Assembly: GCA_002633005.1 (NCBI GenBank)
Contig: NMRA01000134.1
Coordinates: 525,696 to 589,695, forward strand
Direction: 5' to 3'
DNA length: 64,000 nt
From: Phoronis australis
Lineage: Eukaryota; Phoronida; Phoronidae
Shown in pieces: positions 12,172 to 23,767 of this stretch. The notes beneath the pieces were generated by a model that saw only the letters and a list, made by a program, of their open reading frames with translations, was not told the origin of the DNA and did not search any database. The translations under genes and the position numbers were made by a program. How positions within the stretch are numbered: position 1 is the stretch's first letter; each line of letters starts with the position of its first letter.

Positions 12172-14033
12172 TGTGTACCAGGTCATGATGGACTCACTCA
12201 GTCTTTTTGCTCACCAAGGAGTTGTGAAACGAAAAACAAGAACATACCCATAATTGTAGGTGTGTGTTTCTTGGTATTAAACGGTTTTTGTTCTTTCACA
12301 TTATCTTATGTTCATTGTGTGTCCTTAGTATTCTCAAACTTGATCAAGTTTCTTGTTTTTACCAGAACTCTTAGCGTTGGAGATGTTCTTGTTTACTGTA
12401 GTTTTGAAACAAGTCAAACACAGGAATCCCATTGGACTTGTGAAACATTTTCAGTTTGTGTGTTATCCACTACCCCTGGTTTATGGCACATAACATTGAC
12501 GTTGTGTGCCAAACTGTGATCACTGCAAAAACCTGTCAGTTATCAGAACTGAGCCAGCAAAAGAACATTCAAGGTTCTTTTTTGTTATAGTGCAAGTTGA
12601 TATCCAAAACTAAGTGATTTTGAATATTAGCTGACCCCCCTTTGTGTGATCTACCATGGAACATGTGTGACTCAAACATGTATGTAGTCTGGAGAAAGAT
12701 TTTTTTTCAATTATAAGAACAAAAAGTGTTTTGCAACAAAAATGAGTGAGCCCCACCGATTAAAAGTAGAAAAATTATTTTACTGACTCACCTCCCCTTC
12801 TCGCTGGTAAAGATGAAGCGAGGGGAAAACAGCACAGCCCACATTTGCAACAAAAACAAAAAATCCTGTCTATGTAACACAATTTTTATACACATTCTTA
12901 GACTGGCATTATTATGGTGTAATCTCGACACTATCGTCCATCTGGATTAACCTCGTCGCCACTTGAGCCTCTGTACTTTGGATCAAATTTGGTTCATGCC
13001 TGTGTCATTAGCATTCAGTTTTCACTAAACTGTCAACACTCTGAAGTTCCTTTGATAGTTTACTTGTATTTGCATACATTTTGTCAACATTATTTTTCCC
13101 TATAAATGTAGCAGTTTCAAGTATGTTAAATTACAAATTTATTTTTATCCTTAACATTTTTTAATGAATTGTTTTACTAGAAATGGAATTTAGGGAATTC
13201 GTCAGTTTTTTAAAACCTGCAAGAATTGTTGTAATTTCTCGCAACTGCTGTAATAGAAATTGATTATTGCCAGTTGGTTTTATTACTGTGGTGAAAGTAT
13301 TACGGTGTTAAGAGACAACTTTTTCTATATTTTTTCATTCTGACAAAATGTTTGTTGAAAATGGGTATGTTCTTTTGTACTGAGGTGTGGGAGTCTTTAT
13401 TTTCACACTCTGTATTCACCTAACTTAACAGTCACTTTAAGATAACTTGCACCTTCTGTCTGGGGTATCCTCAACCTGCAGGTGGGTTGTAGGCCTTTTT
13501 CTGAAACTTCCTCATCTTTCATGAGTTTTCTAGAACCTGTGAATTATTTATCCCTGGCTAGTAAATGTGTGCTGTCATTCACACAAGTAAATGTGCTGTC
13601 AATCACCAAAGTAATTGCACTGTCAAGTATTAATTAAATTTTTAATCATTGTAGCTTACATTGTTTTTGAAAGATCAATGACGAAACTACACCTTTCAAA
13701 TTGACTAAATACTCTATTGGCAATATTTAATTGTATGATGTTTTATTCAGAACTTTACCAAGCTTAACAAAGTTTTGTCTATGTATCACAGGGTCTTGCC
13801 CGTCACATGTTTTCTTACATTTGTCAGTCAAAGTAACTTGTTCTCTTGTGTCCATGAATGGGCAAAATGTTAAGTGCTGGCAAGGAACATAAGGTTTACA
13901 TTACATTTTGAACATTTACGGAACGTGCGTCTTTTTGATGTTCACACAGCCGTTGCAATGAGTCAGATGCTTGCATTATTTTATATTTATCTCTAGCAGA
14001 TGCGACTAAAATATAAAATGTCAGTTTCATTAA
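12172..14033. other. Intergenic gap between convergent NKAPD1-like and ATP5PF
   Basis: AT-rich, with no recognised coding exon. A small inverted pair, CCCCTTCTCGCT and AGCGAGGGG (about 12795-12822), is the only structure I noted. Confidence 0.5.
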
Positions 14034-14039
14034 TTTATT
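14034..14039 (-). terminator. Candidate poly(A) signal of ATP5PF
   Basis: AATAAA on the minus strand lies about 220 nt past the ATP5PF stop codon, a normal 3' UTR length for a small mitochondrial-protein gene. Confidence 0.5.
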
Positions 14040-14260
14040 TCTAAATATTTACACGGACAACCCACACACAAAACACACGACCAGAATGAGGAAGAATCGA
14101 AACAGTGCTCTTATCTGCTCACTCCATGATCTACTTGATAGCTTCAGTAAATTCCATGTCCTGTTCGCAAGATTTCAAGCAACACCATGGGAAGCAAGTT
14201 ACTTCTAGCCTACGCCTAAATCCAGCCAGTGTCTATGAGACCCTACAAAGTGGGGTGGCA

Positions 14261-14391
14261 TTATAACACAAAGTATGGTTTGTTTGGGTCATCTTCTTCT
14301 ACCACTGTTGTATCTTCTTCAACCTTCTGCTCCATAGCTTTATTAATGGTTTCCTGATCTAGGTTCAGGCCCACTGGCTCCAGGTCAGGCT
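14261..14391 (-). CDS. ATP5PF: ATP5PF exon 3: acidic C-terminal extension
   Basis: The acceptor is ATTTTTCAG before 14391. The first codon is completed by exon 2 (G plus AG gives Glu), giving FEFTEPDLEPVG. About 25 residues beyond the human end include VEEDTTVVEEDDPNKPYFVL and then TAA. Confidence 0.9.
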
Positions 14392-17202
14392 CTGAAAAAT
14401 GCAATAAGACATATAATAGTGACCAAATATAGGTTGAATTGAACTTCGACCTTTCACCAACTGGTGTGTTGATAATAGATACATTTTTACGACAAATTGC
14501 TGTTAAAATTGGAAAAGAAACCAATAAGGTTACAATGAAACAGTGGGTGTTCCCCATGAAGCACAAACTTTAAACAAGATAAAGGTCTTTGAGGTCGCCA
14601 AAGGGGGGGGGCTGAGGCACCTCTACCCTGGGAATTTTAAAAAATAAGCCCTTACAAACCACTTTTCCTGCGATTTGAGCTGCAAGTAGAAACAATTAAT
14701 TATCTGTTGTCTTCCCCCCATGACGTTGAATTTCTTTGCAAAATGGCTGATGGTAACAAACGTATGATCATGCTTGCTATCTACTAAAGTTATTGTATGT
14801 TTATGATCTAACCAATCACATCTTAACTAGTTTTTAATACCAACATCGATTTCATGCACCTTGGCTTCATCTCGCTTGTAAATTGTATTAGACATTTTGA
14901 GTAAAAAGTCCAATACATAAGAGAAATGTATTGATGGAGAGCAGCCAATGAGCGTGCAAAATGTAGCTTCTCATAATGTACTTAAATATCGGACGTTGCA
15001 TAAAATCTTACTTGAAGCATAATTTGAGAAAGAAATGATATCAAATTTTGTTCCGTTGAGATGCATTCAATGTCCGGCACTGTCTCATTTTTTACAGCGT
15101 TGCCTCGTTTCGATTTCACCGAGAGAGGGATCAATTTAGACTCCGAAGTCGGCCTAAAATTGACGATCACATAAACCGGTTATAAAAATTGAAATCATTC
15201 CAATGAACAGACAATACGCCACCGTTTCATTTTTTCATTTGATTTAAAACTCGAGTCAAACCCCAGTCACACACATGCGTGTGTCATATCAAGAAGGCAA
15301 AGAGATACTAAAAACTGTAGTGAGATTGCACAGGCTCTAGTCGTCTGCACTAATTCATCAAAAGAACTTAATGGTGGCATAACATTAAATTTTACGGATA
15401 ATTTTACTGCGATCAGAGCTGAAAATATACCAAAACACCAGAGCTGCAATTTGGTGACAAGGTGCCCATGGCCATTAATTGCTCAGTCAATTTTCCACGG
15501 AGTGGTGTATGTGGAAACATAGTGTCCAATATTTAGGTTCACCAAAGGTTTACTAGTTGTGTTTTTTAATGATCAGTCAGAACATAAATGTGGCTTTCGG
15601 TGACGAGATATAGTAATAGAACTATTCCGTAAATGTAAGTCTTTGTTTAAGTAAAGGATTTGCAACAACCCGTAGTATTTCCAATTAAATATAATAATGC
15701 AAAATGTGTCAAAACGTCCGATAATTAGGTCGCTTGACTATACTTTTGAAAGAATCCTTACAATTGGTCATCATGCTCTCGCCATTAATGTTTTGGCCAA
15801 TTACATTGGTAGATAATACATACTTTACCACGAGGCTTAGCGAGACCAAAATGTAAACATGAACGATCAATGGAGCAATGAATTTTTCTTGAATATCATG
15901 AAGGAGCATACCCCTTACCCCTCAATAAATGAAAAATTTCTCAACGGATATGGCATATTATAAAAAGGCCCATTCTGACTCCGAAAAAGTGGAAAGCCAC
16001 CGAAAAGTGGAAAACTCATTCCTGACTCATATAAATAAATAAGGACAGTGGCTTTAGTTACTAGGAGTGCCATGTCACTGCTTACAGTGACACCCACTTG
16101 TGTGGACGCTTGATACACTTACCTGTGAATTCAAATTGAGGAAATGTGGTCATATCGACCTTATCAGCACCAAACTGTCTCTTAAGCTTTGCCAGTTGGT
16201 CATCTAAAATTTTCTTTGTTTCATCTGTAGCGTCTACCAAACCACCAGATGCCCTTGAAAAGCAATGATGCTCAAGTGAAAATGTATTCATCGCAGCATT
16301 ACTATCAACTCACTGTACTATCTGGAGTCGGCAAAACAGTAGCAGTAATTTACTTGTGAAATGTTGACAGCACAACATCTTATGGATCATACATGCACTT
16401 CAAGATCAAACAATTTTTCTGGTCTGGCCAGTCAAACCCAGCCTCCAGGTTACTAACAAACAAAATTTAATCATCATGACCATGAATACAAATGTCAAAT
16501 GAAGGTACACTACTCACAAGTAAACGTACCTACCATTATAACCCTTTATTCTCAAGATGGATTATGTTCATGTGCTCAATGCGAAACATTGGATAATTTG
16601 ACATACATCTTACGGTAATACCTTTTTACCTCACCGTTAAAGAAACCCCTTTCTGAAGATTGACTTACATTTTCCACATTAAGAGGACTGTTTAGGGCCC
16701 CTTTCAGAGGATTATATTGGTGCAAACATCAGTTTAGAATAAATGCCATATGTTCAGAGAATTTTTGTATGTGCAACTGTAATCCATTGAAAGTATTCCA
16801 AAACAGTTCTACCAAAAGAACATTCCCCTTTTTGCCAACAGCATAACATGCAAAAGTGAAAGGCGCAAACAATGTGTCAAACCTTTCCACACTAGGATAA
16901 ACAACGGCAGTACTCAGGGTTAGAAATTATATTCTAACCTGCACTTGAAATATAAAGTCGTAACAAATAGTTTCTGAGCAAGCAAAAGTGGTAAAACTAC
17001 TCTTAGTTTTAGTTGATGTTTAATTTGAAGAGCTCTAGTCTTACTTGCTTTTCTTGGCATATTCCTTGATCTGGTTGATGAACATCTGTTGGATGGGGTC
17101 CAACTTCTGAAAAGCCACGGCAGACACTGCAATATTTCTGTGTACGTGACCCCGTATGCACCGGGCGGCCAGAGAGCCTAGAGTCGAGATCCTACCCAAC
17201 AT
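14261..17202 (-). CDS. ATP5PF: ATP synthase-coupling factor 6, mitochondrial; 3 coding exons
   Basis: Coding segments, in transcript order, are 17202-17045, 16253-16123 and 14391-14261 (420 bp, 139 residues). F6 is a peripheral-stalk subunit of mitochondrial F1Fo ATP synthase. The first exon encodes an Arg/Ser-rich mitochondrial presequence (MLGRISTLGSLAARCIRG) leading into RRNI-like HRNIAVSAVAF and the family core AVAFQKLDPIQQMFI..I.EY. Exon 2 encodes ASGGLVDATDE, then LKRQFGADKVDMTTFPQFEF, equivalent to 'TSGGPVDAS...LK..FG.ADMNTFP.F.F'. The protein is longer than the human precursor (108 residues) because of an acidic C-terminal extension. The ATG is immediately preceded by a good acceptor (TATTTGCAG), so a non-coding first exon upstream is expected. 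The gene is divergent from GABPA. Confidence 0.95.
14400..16120. other. ATP5PF intron 2
   Basis: No additional exon or recognised repeat family. A G9 run lies at about 14604. Short open frames on the minus strand carry no domain. Confidence 0.5.
16123..16253 (-). CDS. ATP5PF: ATP5PF exon 2: core of coupling factor 6
   Basis: The acceptor is TTTTCAAG before 16253 and the donor is TTCACAG|GTAAGT after 16123. It encodes 43 residues containing SGGLVDATDE and FPQFEF, both diagnostic of the family. Confidence 0.95.
17045..17202 (-). CDS. ATP5PF: ATP5PF exon 1: presequence and start of mature protein
   Basis: It begins at the ATG right after an acceptor-like TTTGCAG and ends at AGCAA|GTAAGA. It encodes an amphipathic-looking targeting sequence with no acidic residues in the first 30, followed by the conserved LDPIQQMFINQIKEY segment. 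Confidence 0.93.
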
Positions 17203-18114
17203 CTGCAAATACATTGGTATGGATAAAACAAGGGGAATAATGCACGTATACGCAGTAGGTGGCCAGATCCTGACTTGGGAATACATTGGAACGGGCAAGA
17301 CAACGGAAAATCGACAGCAAGATGAAACAGAAACCATTCACTTTCTTCTTAAGACAAGTAATTGGTCTGTTGCATTATTATACTTTAGGGGGAAATCTCG
17401 CGGGCAAACAGCAATCAGAATCGAGGATGCAGTTTCAAGCATCAGCAACAGGTGTCACTGTAATCTTGAGTTGAACAAATATGGCGGTGTCAACCAGGAA
17501 ATAGTGCGAACAGAAAATCAACAATAAATGCGGTAGGGTCAGGGGACACATTCTCATATTTCTGGAATCAGAACGACAAGCAGAATCGAACGATATCAAA
17601 ATCATGTGTTAGGTCAATGTCGTCATATTGTAGACAATTACCCAGTTGGTAACCCATCCAATGACATCATCAAGAATAATTTTAACACCTACAGTTGACA
17701 TTGACTGTGTCTGTGACGAAGTCAAAGATTTACATTACCTGCTGATGGCCTCACGGAACGAGTTACCCAACCGGCAGTGGATAAGTTGGCAAACAAATCT
17801 AACTACAAAGTCCATTATTTTCTACACGTCGTTTAAGCACGTAGATGCTAAAATTCTGACTCTAGGTTAAAATTTGAAGAGGTTACGCCGATGGTTTAAT
17901 GACTTTAATGCCTGGGACGACTTCTTCCGAATACCGAATAGTACCGAATTCTTCCAGGCAACTCTGTCGAGTTAACGTTTTGGTAAACCAAATGCAGCTT
18001 CGACCTCTGTATCAGATGGCAAGAAAACCCATGAAAACCACCAACCTTGTCCAACAAGCTAAACGCTGCGCGGCGCAGTTGCAGTTAATTTATTAAGCAA
18101 AAATTGTTACCGAC

Positions 18115-18506
18115 CTTCTTTGCAACCAATCCAAGATGGTGGTCTTGCCAAGAGGTAGCGCTCTGACACCATTTATGTCGATAACTACAAAAGTTTATCA
18201 CGCGTCGTTTAAATTTTTTTTCCAAACATTATTGCCTTAAAAAATCTTTAAAACCTAAAATTTGTCTTTTATTTGGTGTTTCTATTATTTATACGATAAC
18301 CATCCTGTTAGCAATTATGGTAACTCGATCAACTCTGTCTAAACGAATACGACTGACGTCAAGCTTGATCACGTGACAAGAAGCGATTTCCTGTCGGAGC
18401 TTTGTTATTTCCCGCTGACCGATAAAGTCTAAAATTATTGTAAAAACTGACGGTGTTTGAACATCAAAAATAACTCGAAATATACCAAATCAAATATCAA
18501 GAATCG
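18115..18506. promoter_or_regulatory. Candidate bidirectional promoter ATP5PF / GABPA
   Basis: This interval lies between two outward-facing candidate donors: minus-strand AAGAAG|GTCGGT (exon end 18115, toward ATP5PF) and plus-strand GAATCG|GTAAGT (exon end 18506, toward GABPA). Between them are a CRE palindrome TGACGTCA (18354-18361), an E-box TCACGTGAC (CACGTG at 18370-18375), an ETS core on the minus strand (TTTCCTG, about 18387), an E2F-like TTTCCCGC (about 18408) and CCAATCCAAGATGGTGG (about 18126), a CCAAT box next to a YY1-like motif. In human this gene pair shares a divergent promoter. The exact starts are inferred. Confidence 0.5.
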
Positions 18507-18975
18507 GTAAGTTGGTATGTTGTGATTTCGGGCCTGAATACTTGAGCTAAATCACGTTTTTAAGGGTGCATACTTTTGAAACGTTTCCGGCGTGGACAGG
18601 AAGAGAAAAAGAGGAAGTTTCATTACGTCTGTGCAGAAAGCAGACTACAAAATGCGAGTTGATGAGTTTACTAAAGTTTTGGAGAACCTATTCCCTGTCA
18701 TTCAATGGCATTGTACTGAAATTCTATCGACGTTTATGTCACACAAGCAGAGGAGATGTACTTAACTTGCCCAACGAATTACCTACTTTTATAGAACAAA
18801 AATGGCGGGTTTTCTTTCAACTTGCCCAACAGCCTCAACACTTGGTAGAAAGAACAGCAGTCTCTCACCTTCAAGGTTTCAAGTTCAACTGATGTTAGTC
18901 TGATTCTCCAGTCAGAGTCTTAACAAATTGGAAGCAAGGTCCATCATTTAACAAACATCTTTTCCCTTTCATCCG

Positions 18976-20228
18976 TTTTTTGTTATTTAGTGATGAAACT
19001 TACCGACCAGTTTTATGACTTATGTACTAGCCACTACTCTCTTGACCTGAGTCTCCAAAATGCTGTTATTCAGGTAGTGAAGGATGTCCCACTCTTGTAT
19101 GAGGCCTGAGGGACTGTCAATGTATAGGACTTCTATGTTAATTGATTCAGTAGTTGTACCTTTTTTGCTAACTTTTACCAAGAGACGTGGTCATGTGACT
19201 CCTTTAATGACAGTTTGATAAGAATTCAGAAATCAAAGTCTACAGGCTTTCAGGAAATCTTGGCTTTTACTAAGTTAGAATATATAGTTTTGTAGATATT
19301 TGGCTAAACACCCGCAGTTTTGTTGATAAGGTTCTACAAAACATTAAATTACTGGTACTAGAACTAATTTGGCTAACTTCAGCACATCATACACTGTGGT
19401 AGACATGGCTGATAGACACAGGCCATAATGTTTTTGTTGTTAGTATGGGAACATTTTAAATATTAAATCTTAATTATTTTAGTAATTACTCACTGACTGC
19501 AACTCATGGTAGTAGTTGGATAAGTAGGTCCCTATTTAAAAGTGGTCTGGGAACCAGTTACTCCCACTGAATAATGCCAGTTATTAATTAGGAGTAACTG
19601 GTTCTCAAATCAGTTATATTCATGGACCCACCTGTGTGATTGTTACCCAGTTTATTAGCATTTGTATATTTGTTTAGGCCCCTGTTGTGTGGCTCGGGTG
19701 CATAAAGAACTTTTTTAATGGAGAATGCCACCAAAAACAATGGATTTTGTATCAATTTAGATTGAGTAGTTCCACTCGATAAGAGCAAGTTCAGTTTTTC
19801 TATGTGACACCAGGTGGCAGACGGAGGTACTGAAATTAACCAATGACGACATAGGTTCTAACACAATCAATCTGTATAGCAGTTCACAACACGCTTACTG
19901 GTGTCGGCTTATCGCTTGACTTCATCACTTTACACCTGTCCAATAAATCATCAAAAGTTGATTCAAAACCTGTACAAATACAATGAGTTTTTAAACAAAT
20001 AAGTTATTTTATTTCGCTGTTACGGATTTCTAGAAATTTTGAAATTACTGTAACTTACAAGTTTGGTAGGCCCACTTACTGAGGTCGGTCAAGGGAAGTT
20101 TAGATCTGTTCGGTGATAAATAATTACTCTTCCGTGAAATACAGACAGGAGAGCATACGCGTGTGTTGTAGGCTTACGATTTTTCTTCAGTTCTAAACAC
20201 ACAAAACACTCTTTGTAACCCAGTAGCT
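18976..20228. repeat. Tandem duplication, copy 1 (likely haplotype artefact)
   Basis: About 1.25 kb, nearly identical to 20230-21589, with a single N (20229) at the join. The copies differ by scattered substitutions and small indels. Copy 1 lacks a segment of about 115 bp present in copy 2. This is the pattern left when two alleles are placed in series by an assembler. Confidence 0.85.
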
Positions 20229-20229
20229 N

Positions 20230-21589
20230 TTTTTTGTTATTTAGTGATGAAACTTACCGACCAGTTTTATGTACTAGCCACTACTCTCTTGACCTGAGTC
20301 TCCAAAATGCTGTTATTCAGGTAGTGAAGGATGTCCCACTCTTGTATGAGGCCTGAGGGACTGTCAATGTATAGGACTTCTATGTTTTTCATGAAAAAAT
20401 CAAAGTGCATAAACAAGAACATAATCAAATTAGAAAACATTTTAGCAAACTACAACAGCGTTTTTGATTTTTCATCTTGGAACATATATGGTATAAAAGT
20501 AAATTGATTATTTTAATTGATACAGTAGTTGTACCTTTTTTGCCAGTTGTTACCAAGAGACGTGGTCATGTGACTCCTTTAATGTCAGTTTGATAAGAAT
20601 TCAGAAATCAAAGTCTACAGGCTTTCAGGAAATCTTGACTTTTACTAAGTTAGAATAAACAGTTTTGTAGATATTTGGCTAAACACCCGCAGTTTTGTTG
20701 ATAAAACATTAAATTACTGGTACTAGTACTAATTTGGCTAATTTCAGCACATCATACACTGTGGTAGACATGGCTGATAGACACAGGCCATAATATTTTT
20801 GTTGTTAGTATGGAAACATTTTAAATATTAAATCTTAATTATTTTACTAATTACTCACTGACTTCAACTCATGGTAATAGTTGGATAAGTAGGTCCCTAT
20901 TTAAAAGTGGTCTGGGAACCAGTTACTCCCACTGAATAATGCCAGTTATTAAGTAGGAGTAACTGGTTCTCAAATCAGTTATATTCATGGACCCACCTGT
21001 GTGATTATTACCCAATTTGGTAGCATTTGTAAATTTGTTTAGGCCCCTGTTGTGTGGCTTGGGTGCATAAAGACCTTTTTTAATGGAGAATGCCACCAAA
21101 AACAATGGATTTTGTATCAATTTAGATTGAGTAGTTCCACTCGATAAGAGCAAGTTCAGTTTTTCTACGTGACACCACATGGCAGACGGAGGTACTGAAA
21201 TTAACCAATGACGACATAGGTTCTAACACAATCTGTACAGCAGTTCACAACACGCTTACTGGTGTCAGCTTATCGCTTGACTTCATCACTTTACACCTGT
21301 CCAATAAATCATCAAAAGTTGATTCAAAACCTGTACAAATACAATGAGTTTTTAAACAAATAAGTTATTTTATTTCGCTGTTACGGATTTCTAGAAATTT
21401 TGAAATTACTGTAACTTACAAGTTTGGTAGGCCCACTTACTGAGGTCGGTCAAGGGAAGTTTAGATCTGTTCGGTGATAAATAATTACTCTTCCGTGAAA
21501 TACAGACAGGAGAGCATAGGCGTGTGTTGTAGGCTTACGATTTTTCTTCAGTTCTAAACACACAAAACACTCTTTGTAACCCAGTAGCT
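20230..21589. repeat. Tandem duplication, copy 2 (likely haplotype artefact)
   Basis: It repeats copy 1 from TTTTTTGTTATTTAGTG to CCCAGTAGCT. The extra AT-rich segment at about 20386-20508 would then be an allelic insertion/deletion in the first intron of GABPA. No coding sequence is involved. Confidence 0.85.
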
Positions 21590-22189
21590 CGGAAGCCGAT
21601 TAGGCCTGTCGCCGGCGGCTGGACTGGAGATATCATGAACATAAACCAACCGGGTTAGTCGGCTGCCAAAGTTGAAAAAAACTGGACTAGTGAACTAAAT
21701 AAATAATGTGTATGTGAATTTTTTGATAAAAATGCCGCAAAATTGCAAATCTACTTTCCCGTCGGAAGCTGCGAAGCCAGGTTCTCTTCCACAGAACCGT
21801 ACAGGGCAAAAGGTGTAAATTGACAATGATTCGAATAATGTGTATGAATCTAAATGATTGAGATTTCCTTAACATGTGACCTTGGCATATAAAATCGAGT
21901 TATTGTTTCACAATAGGTTTCTGTCAGCAAACACTGAGTGAGCATGCACTCACATGGCGGCCTTGGGTGCCCCGGCCGGTCGATTAGATTTTATTGTACA
22001 TATGAAGTGGGTTACATAGCATGATTTATTCGTTGTTGGTTTCACAAAACATTTGCACTCATGAACATTCCTGATGCATTATAAATTGTATCTACTGATA
22101 CAGTCTTTTGAGAAACGTTGTTTCAGTTTTATGAAACATCGGTGAGGGTAAGAATAACTCATTTTGAAACAGAACAATACCAGCCACAG

Positions 22190-22516
22190 GCATGGAGATA
22201 TTTCACGGTCTCATACCTGGTATAAACAACGTGCTGTTCATTCTTTATTGCTGTGACGGATTTCGGGTTCTCGAGAAAATCGAACAAAGCGATATACCCG
22301 CTTTCTTCGCAGCTTCATGGTTCGCACAGCGGGAAAGATACACCACACCATAGCAGCACACACTCATCTGAAGAACCACTGACATCGCTGTGTTGTGTAC
22401 TCACCTTTGTTACGGGTTAACACGACACTTCTCAGCGAAGTGAAATCGACCGTATACGAGGTGACGTGGATGTAGACAGATTAAGACGAATTAAATTGGC
22501 TGGCATTCTCCTTCAA
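22190..22516 (+). repeat. Dispersed repeat, copy A
   Basis: About 320 bp similar in the same orientation to 53699-54046. Shared landmarks are GATACACCACACCATAG, CGTATACGAGGTGACGTGG and the end GGCATTCTCCTTCAA. Probably a non-autonomous mobile element; I could not place its family. Confidence 0.7.
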
Positions 22517-22934
22517 GTACTAATTGAATTTGTGTTTGTAAGGATACAGGACACATGTCGGGACAGAGCTCTACACTCTTAATATTTTTTGGAGGTAAAA
22601 TACTGTTTATGATATGAAATACTGTGGAAGCATAAGAATCAACAAAGTAACAAAACCAAAATTTAATATATGCATCTTTGCAGCGTTAGTAATCGGACAT
22701 TTTCCCATTGGTAAGGGTCGCTTTTGTTTGTAGTGAGGAATTCAATAAACAAGCTTCAATAAAGTAGAGCTATTTGAAATTTGCTGAAAAGTTATGAAAA
22801 TACTACACACTATAAGCCATGACTAAGTCCTAGATGTAGTCTAATCTACAGTAAAGGTTTCTCTAGCCGGTGCGGTTAAGTCATGTTATGTAAGAGTTGC
22901 TTCAGTCTACAGTTTTTACAGTTTCTTGCAGCAT

Positions 22935-23035
22935 ATAACAGTGACAGTGGTGCTTCAGTTTCTTACAGCATATGACAGTGACAGTGGTGCTTCAGTTTCT
23001 TACAGCATATGACAGTGACGGTGGTGCTTCAGTTC
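22935..23035 (+). repeat. Short tandem repeat, about 37 bp x 3
   Basis: CAGCATATGACAGTGACAGTGGTGCTTCAGTTTCTTA is repeated almost three times. It lies in the interval before the first GABPA coding exon. Confidence 0.85.
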
Positions 23036-23618
23036 CGCAATATATATCAAACTGTCAGCTGCTGTGTTTGATGCAATCTTCTCCAAAACCTTGTTGGCAG
23101 TTGTGTTTAAATGTTCCGCTTGTCACGAGAGGCTTTCAATCATTGTATATTTATGAAAAAATATTAAAAATGCAAAAACAACGAAATGTTAATTACCCGA
23201 ATTGCAAGAGCATTTTTGAGATTTCATATGAAACGAAATTTGATTGTGTTATTGATACCATTTTGTTATGAATGTGAGAATATGGAGATTGGTATAAAGT
23301 AACTAGTCAAACTCTGCAGAAAAAGTATGTAAATTTCACTGTGTTGAAATTAAAAATGTAGTTTTAAAAATATTTACTTAAAAATAATCAGACTTTTCGA
23401 ACATTAAAGCCAGTTTTGCGAAGGACTGGCAAAAATAAATGTTAGATAACTAGCTGTTGGTGTCCTGACACAGTGTCGAACAGATTGAGTTGTTTGAAAA
23501 TGAACTGTTGGCATAACCTCTGTTGAACGTTAACAAGTACATTGTTTTCAAAGCAAGATATTGAGTTTGGGATGATAGGCTTGAGTGGAGGTCAAGGTCA
23601 GTCTCTTTTTGTTGGCAG

Positions 23619-23767
23619 TTCTGTGGAAGGATGTCGAAGCGTCCAGCAGAAAGTGACAAGATTGAGCCGGATGAAAAGCAAGCTCGCCTTGAAGTATCCG
23701 AGACAGTTGTGACTGGAACAGAAGTGTCCGAGTCTGAAGTAACTCTTGAATCCAGTGTAACAGATAA
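23619..23767 (+). CDS. GABPA: GABPA coding exon 1
   Basis: The acceptor is TTGTTGGCAG before 23619. The ATG is at 23631 ([17 protein letters not shown]) and the donor is GATAA|GTAAGT after 23767. It is short, acidic and Ser/Thr/Val-rich. The acceptor just before the ATG shows that a non-coding exon lies upstream. Confidence 0.85.

Noticed and set aside
18976-21589. Genuine segmental duplication in the GABPA first intron
   Set aside because: A single N lies exactly at the junction, and the same pattern occurs at 25221 and 34522, so allelic concatenation is the simpler explanation.
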